Origin: Cinclus cinclus
Taxonomy: Eukaryota > Chordata > Aves > Passeriformes > Cinclidae
Reading direction: 5' to 3'
Length of the DNA: 64,000 bases
Assembly (NCBI RefSeq): GCF_963662255.1
Contig: NC_085055.1
Location: 2,108,602 to 2,172,601 of the forward strand
Below, piece by piece: positions 61,101 through 64,000 of this stretch; the stretch's first letter is position 1, and each line of letters starts with the position of its first letter. Under the pieces are notes generated by a model. It did not search any database and was not told the DNA's origin. It saw only the letters and a program-made list of their open reading frames with translations. The position numbers and the translations under genes are program-made.

Positions 61101-64000
61101 GGCTTTGGCAGTGCTGGAAATGTTTGCATTGATGATTTTGGAGACTTTTCCAACCTTAGTCATTCTGTGATAACTGTGGGGCTTGGAAAGGGTTTTTGGT
61201 CCTGCTGGAATTTTTGTGCTTTCCCAGGGACAACATTAAATATTCTGTCTGAGCTCATTATCCCACTCCGCATCTCATTCCCTTCCCTGGAGAGAACAAA
61301 ATTCCCAGACTCATCTGTGCAGCTCATGGCATCCCCCATGGTGGCCTCTCTGCTGCTTTTTTGAGTAATCCTTTGGTTTTTTTCCTGCATCTTCGTCACT
61401 TTTCAGGACTATTTTCAGGGCAGGGCATGGATTCTGCACTGGGCAGGATTGAAGATGTGGGATTTGGTTGTGAAACCAAACGTCTGTGGGACCTTCATTA
61501 TGGGCTCCCTCTGGAAAAAAAAAAAAAAAGAAAAAAGAGAAAAAGAGAAAAGGGCTCTTGATGGAAATCAGGGAGGTTCAGAGATGGTGCCATTGGCCAG
61601 CAGAGCTGAGATTCTGTAGGGACTCTGAAATCCGAGGGATTTTGGCACAGTTTGCTCTGTTTTTGAACTTGTTGAATAATGGAGTGTCATTAACGTGCCT
61701 GAGTGCACTGACACAGCTGCAGCTTTTGTGTCTCCAGGAGGGAGCAGATCTTCCATCCCTGCCTGAAGAAATCTCATGGGAAATTTTCCAATAGATCATT
61801 AATAGCAGAGCCTAAATATCCATCCCACCCCAAGAACGAGCACTCCGAGGTCTGCTAATTTGTTCTGGCAATTAATTTGATACGAGAGCACTTCCAAACG
61901 AGCAGGTGGGTGAAGGCTGTGGCAGCCTCCAGCTACTTTCTGCCCTCATCCCACCCAAAATGATCCATGAAAACCTGCTGGAGAAGGGCTTGGATCCTGC
62001 AGGATGGATCCTGGTGAGCCGGAACAAAACCTTTCCCATGGCCATGCATTTGAGGGGATCCTTGGAACTCTTCTCTGTAGTTTGGGGGTAGAGAAAGCTC
62101 TTCCCTAAATCCTGCATCATCACAGAGACTCTCCTGCCTTTCCATGGTTTATATATGGACTATTGCTTAGCTTTGGAATTATAGCTGGTGCTGATGGCTC
62201 CTTTATCTCAGAAAAAATATTAAAAAATAGCACTGAGAAAGGGAAGAGAAAGGAGTGGTTTGGTTTTCGGGGAATATCACCCTCCTTGCACCAGGGCGTG
62301 ACCAGTGAAGGGTCTGGCCATCCTTTTTTTGTTTTGTTTGGTTTGGTTTTTGTTTTGTTTTTCAAGAACAGGAGAAAATGTTCTTTAAATATAATTTAAG
62401 AGATTTTTCGGAGCTCATTTTACAGTTCAGTCCAAAGCAAGATTTGGGAAATGTGTGCTGGAATGAAGGGATCTGGAGCACTTTGATTTAAGAATCTCAG
62501 CTGCAGGAGGGAAGAAAACTCATCTCATCCAAGTCCTTGATGTCATTAACTCAGGGACTCAGGAACTGGAGTTTGGCTCTTTATTCCCCAGCATGTCTAA
62601 TTCTGGTCCTGTGGAAATAAAATAATTATTATTAGTTCCCATAATTCCAGTGTATTTCAGTCAGATGAAAAAGAACAAGCGACGTTTTTGACCGGTTTGA
62701 CTGATAGATGCTAGGAAATAAAATATAACTTCAGCAAGGAAAGGATAAAAATAAATAATAGGGTTGCTCTTCCTCATGGATTTCTGGGGTAGTCCAGAAT
62801 AAATAATTTGGAGAAGTTTGGCACAGGAAATCTCAAGACCAGACATCTTTTTGTATGGTTTTACTGCAAGATAAAAAAAATAATTTGTTAATTAAGCTTT
62901 TTTCTTTTTTTTGCATTTTTTGGTGAGATGGTCACTACTGCTCTAAAAATTTAAATATAATGATTCCTACAAGAGACACTCTTGAGGCATTCAGAGCCAG
63001 GAGAAAGTTGTCTGAGGGATTTTCTTAAATGTGGTTTCTTACTCAAAGAAGATTTTGTTCTATTTTCTTCTCTCCAAGTGCAGGACCTGCTTAGGGGACT
63101 TAAAAACTTGAATTTTTTGACACATTCAGCCCTTTCCTTCCCTTGACATGGTACCATCATCACCAATGAAGTAGAAGGTCTTCAGATCCTTCAATGTGAA
63201 ATAAATGTGAAATAAATCTGCACTTTCTGCTGATTTTCTATCCGAGGGTGACAATGCCCTGCCTGCTTTTGCTTCCTGCTGTGCTCAGAATTTGTGCATT
63301 TTGCAAGAACTGACAGAGTTATCTCAGCCTGCAGCTGAGAGCATCTCGTTAATATTAAGCTCTAATTTGGAAGGGTGTTCCAAAAAAAAAAATAATCAGA
63401 CTTTACAAAAAAAGAGGGATAATGGACGGAACTGAGTTCTGCAAAGGGAGGAAATTTGGTGGGAATTAAGTAGAACACCTCAGAGGAATGGAGTATTTCA
63501 CCTCTTCCACTGTGATCTCTCTGTTGAAATCTGTAATTATTTGAGTGCTTTTAAACTTTTTTTCTTTAGGGTTTTATTCTCTATCTAGACACAGCAGAAA
63601 ATAAGAAACTAGCTCCCTGTGACCAGAGGGGCAGCTGGAGATAAATTACACGTGCAGTTAAAAATTGAAACAGGATCTGTGTCTCCTCCGTGCCCCCTTG
63701 AACAGAAACATGGATTAGGTGGCAGAATTTTGGGAATTCACATCTCCACCACTTTGCCTGACTTTGCACCTTAGCTGTGCAGCTCTGGAGAAGAGCAACG
63801 CCCTCCTGGTGTTGCCCAGTCCCACTGGAATTTGTTCTTCCATGTTCTGGCTGATTTCAGGGGAGCACGAGGAGCAGGTTCCTACTGCCAGGATGGAAGG
63901 AGGGGCTGCAGAGCAGCTCGGAAATGTAGGAGCAGGGCTGGAAATCTTGGATCTGGCACTCCTGGGTCGTTCCTTTGTGCTGTGTTAATTGGGATGTTCA
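58140..64000. other. Intergenic to window end
   Basis: AT-rich sequence with A runs (near 58,698, 59,201 and 61,516), a CR1 tail at 61,015-61,178, a T/G tract at 62,323-62,364 and no recognisable gene. All open frames are short and lack domain signatures. Confidence 0.55.
61015..61178 (+). mobile_element. CR1-type LINE 3' fragment
   Basis: 'gaggatgtccagggatgtga', 'tggaatcactgtccttggaa', 'gatgtgacactcgggg', 'gatgattttggagacttttc' and 'caaccttagtcattctgtga' reproduce the end of a CR1 in order. Confidence 0.88.

Overview
This is a vertebrate nuclear window, most probably from a bird. The evidence is many short, 5'-truncated CR1-type LINE tails on both strands, spliced genes with GT-AG introns, a CpG island, and abundant simple-sequence and minisatellite DNA. 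Two protein-coding genes are recognisable, and both belong to the SPTSSB-OTOL1 neighbourhood that I recall as linked in amniotes. The species cannot be fixed from sequence alone. A passerine-like genome is possible but unproven.

Layout: (1) 1-4,590 is intergenic DNA downstream of SPTSSB. (2) 4,590-5,949 is the minus-strand terminal exon of SPTSSB, with an uninterrupted 78-codon CDS and a roughly 1.1 kb 3' UTR. (3) 5,950-13,780 is the probable SPTSSB first intron, holding a 0.4 kb polypurine tract and other repeats. (4) 13,790-14,830 is a CpG island, the likely SPTSSB promoter and first exon, with a 16/18-bp minisatellite embedded in it. (5) 14,850-25,400 is intergenic, with CR1 fragments, a long imperfect palindrome and a 1.2 kb array of 51-bp units. 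(6) 25,849-29,775 is OTOL1 (otolin-1) on the plus strand, with four coding exons and all splice junctions visible. (7) 30,300-64,000 is a gene desert dominated by tandem repeats: two polypyrimidine arrays, a 420-bp pentanucleotide array, a 124-bp AT-rich satellite, a 1.1 kb adenine/cytosine-only tract, a 0.9 kb trinucleotide array, CR1 fragments and an LTR-like element.

The genes diverge: SPTSSB is read leftward from the CpG island and OTOL1 is read rightward. They share no pathway. SPTSSB is an ER regulator of sphingoid-base chain length; OTOL1 is a secreted inner-ear scaffold protein of otoconia/otoliths. Most long open frames here come from low-complexity or period-3-compatible repeats, or are antisense shadows of the collagen repeat, and are not genes. 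I found no RNA gene, CRISPR array or evidence of an undescribed multi-gene system. The most unusual content is the set of tandem arrays.
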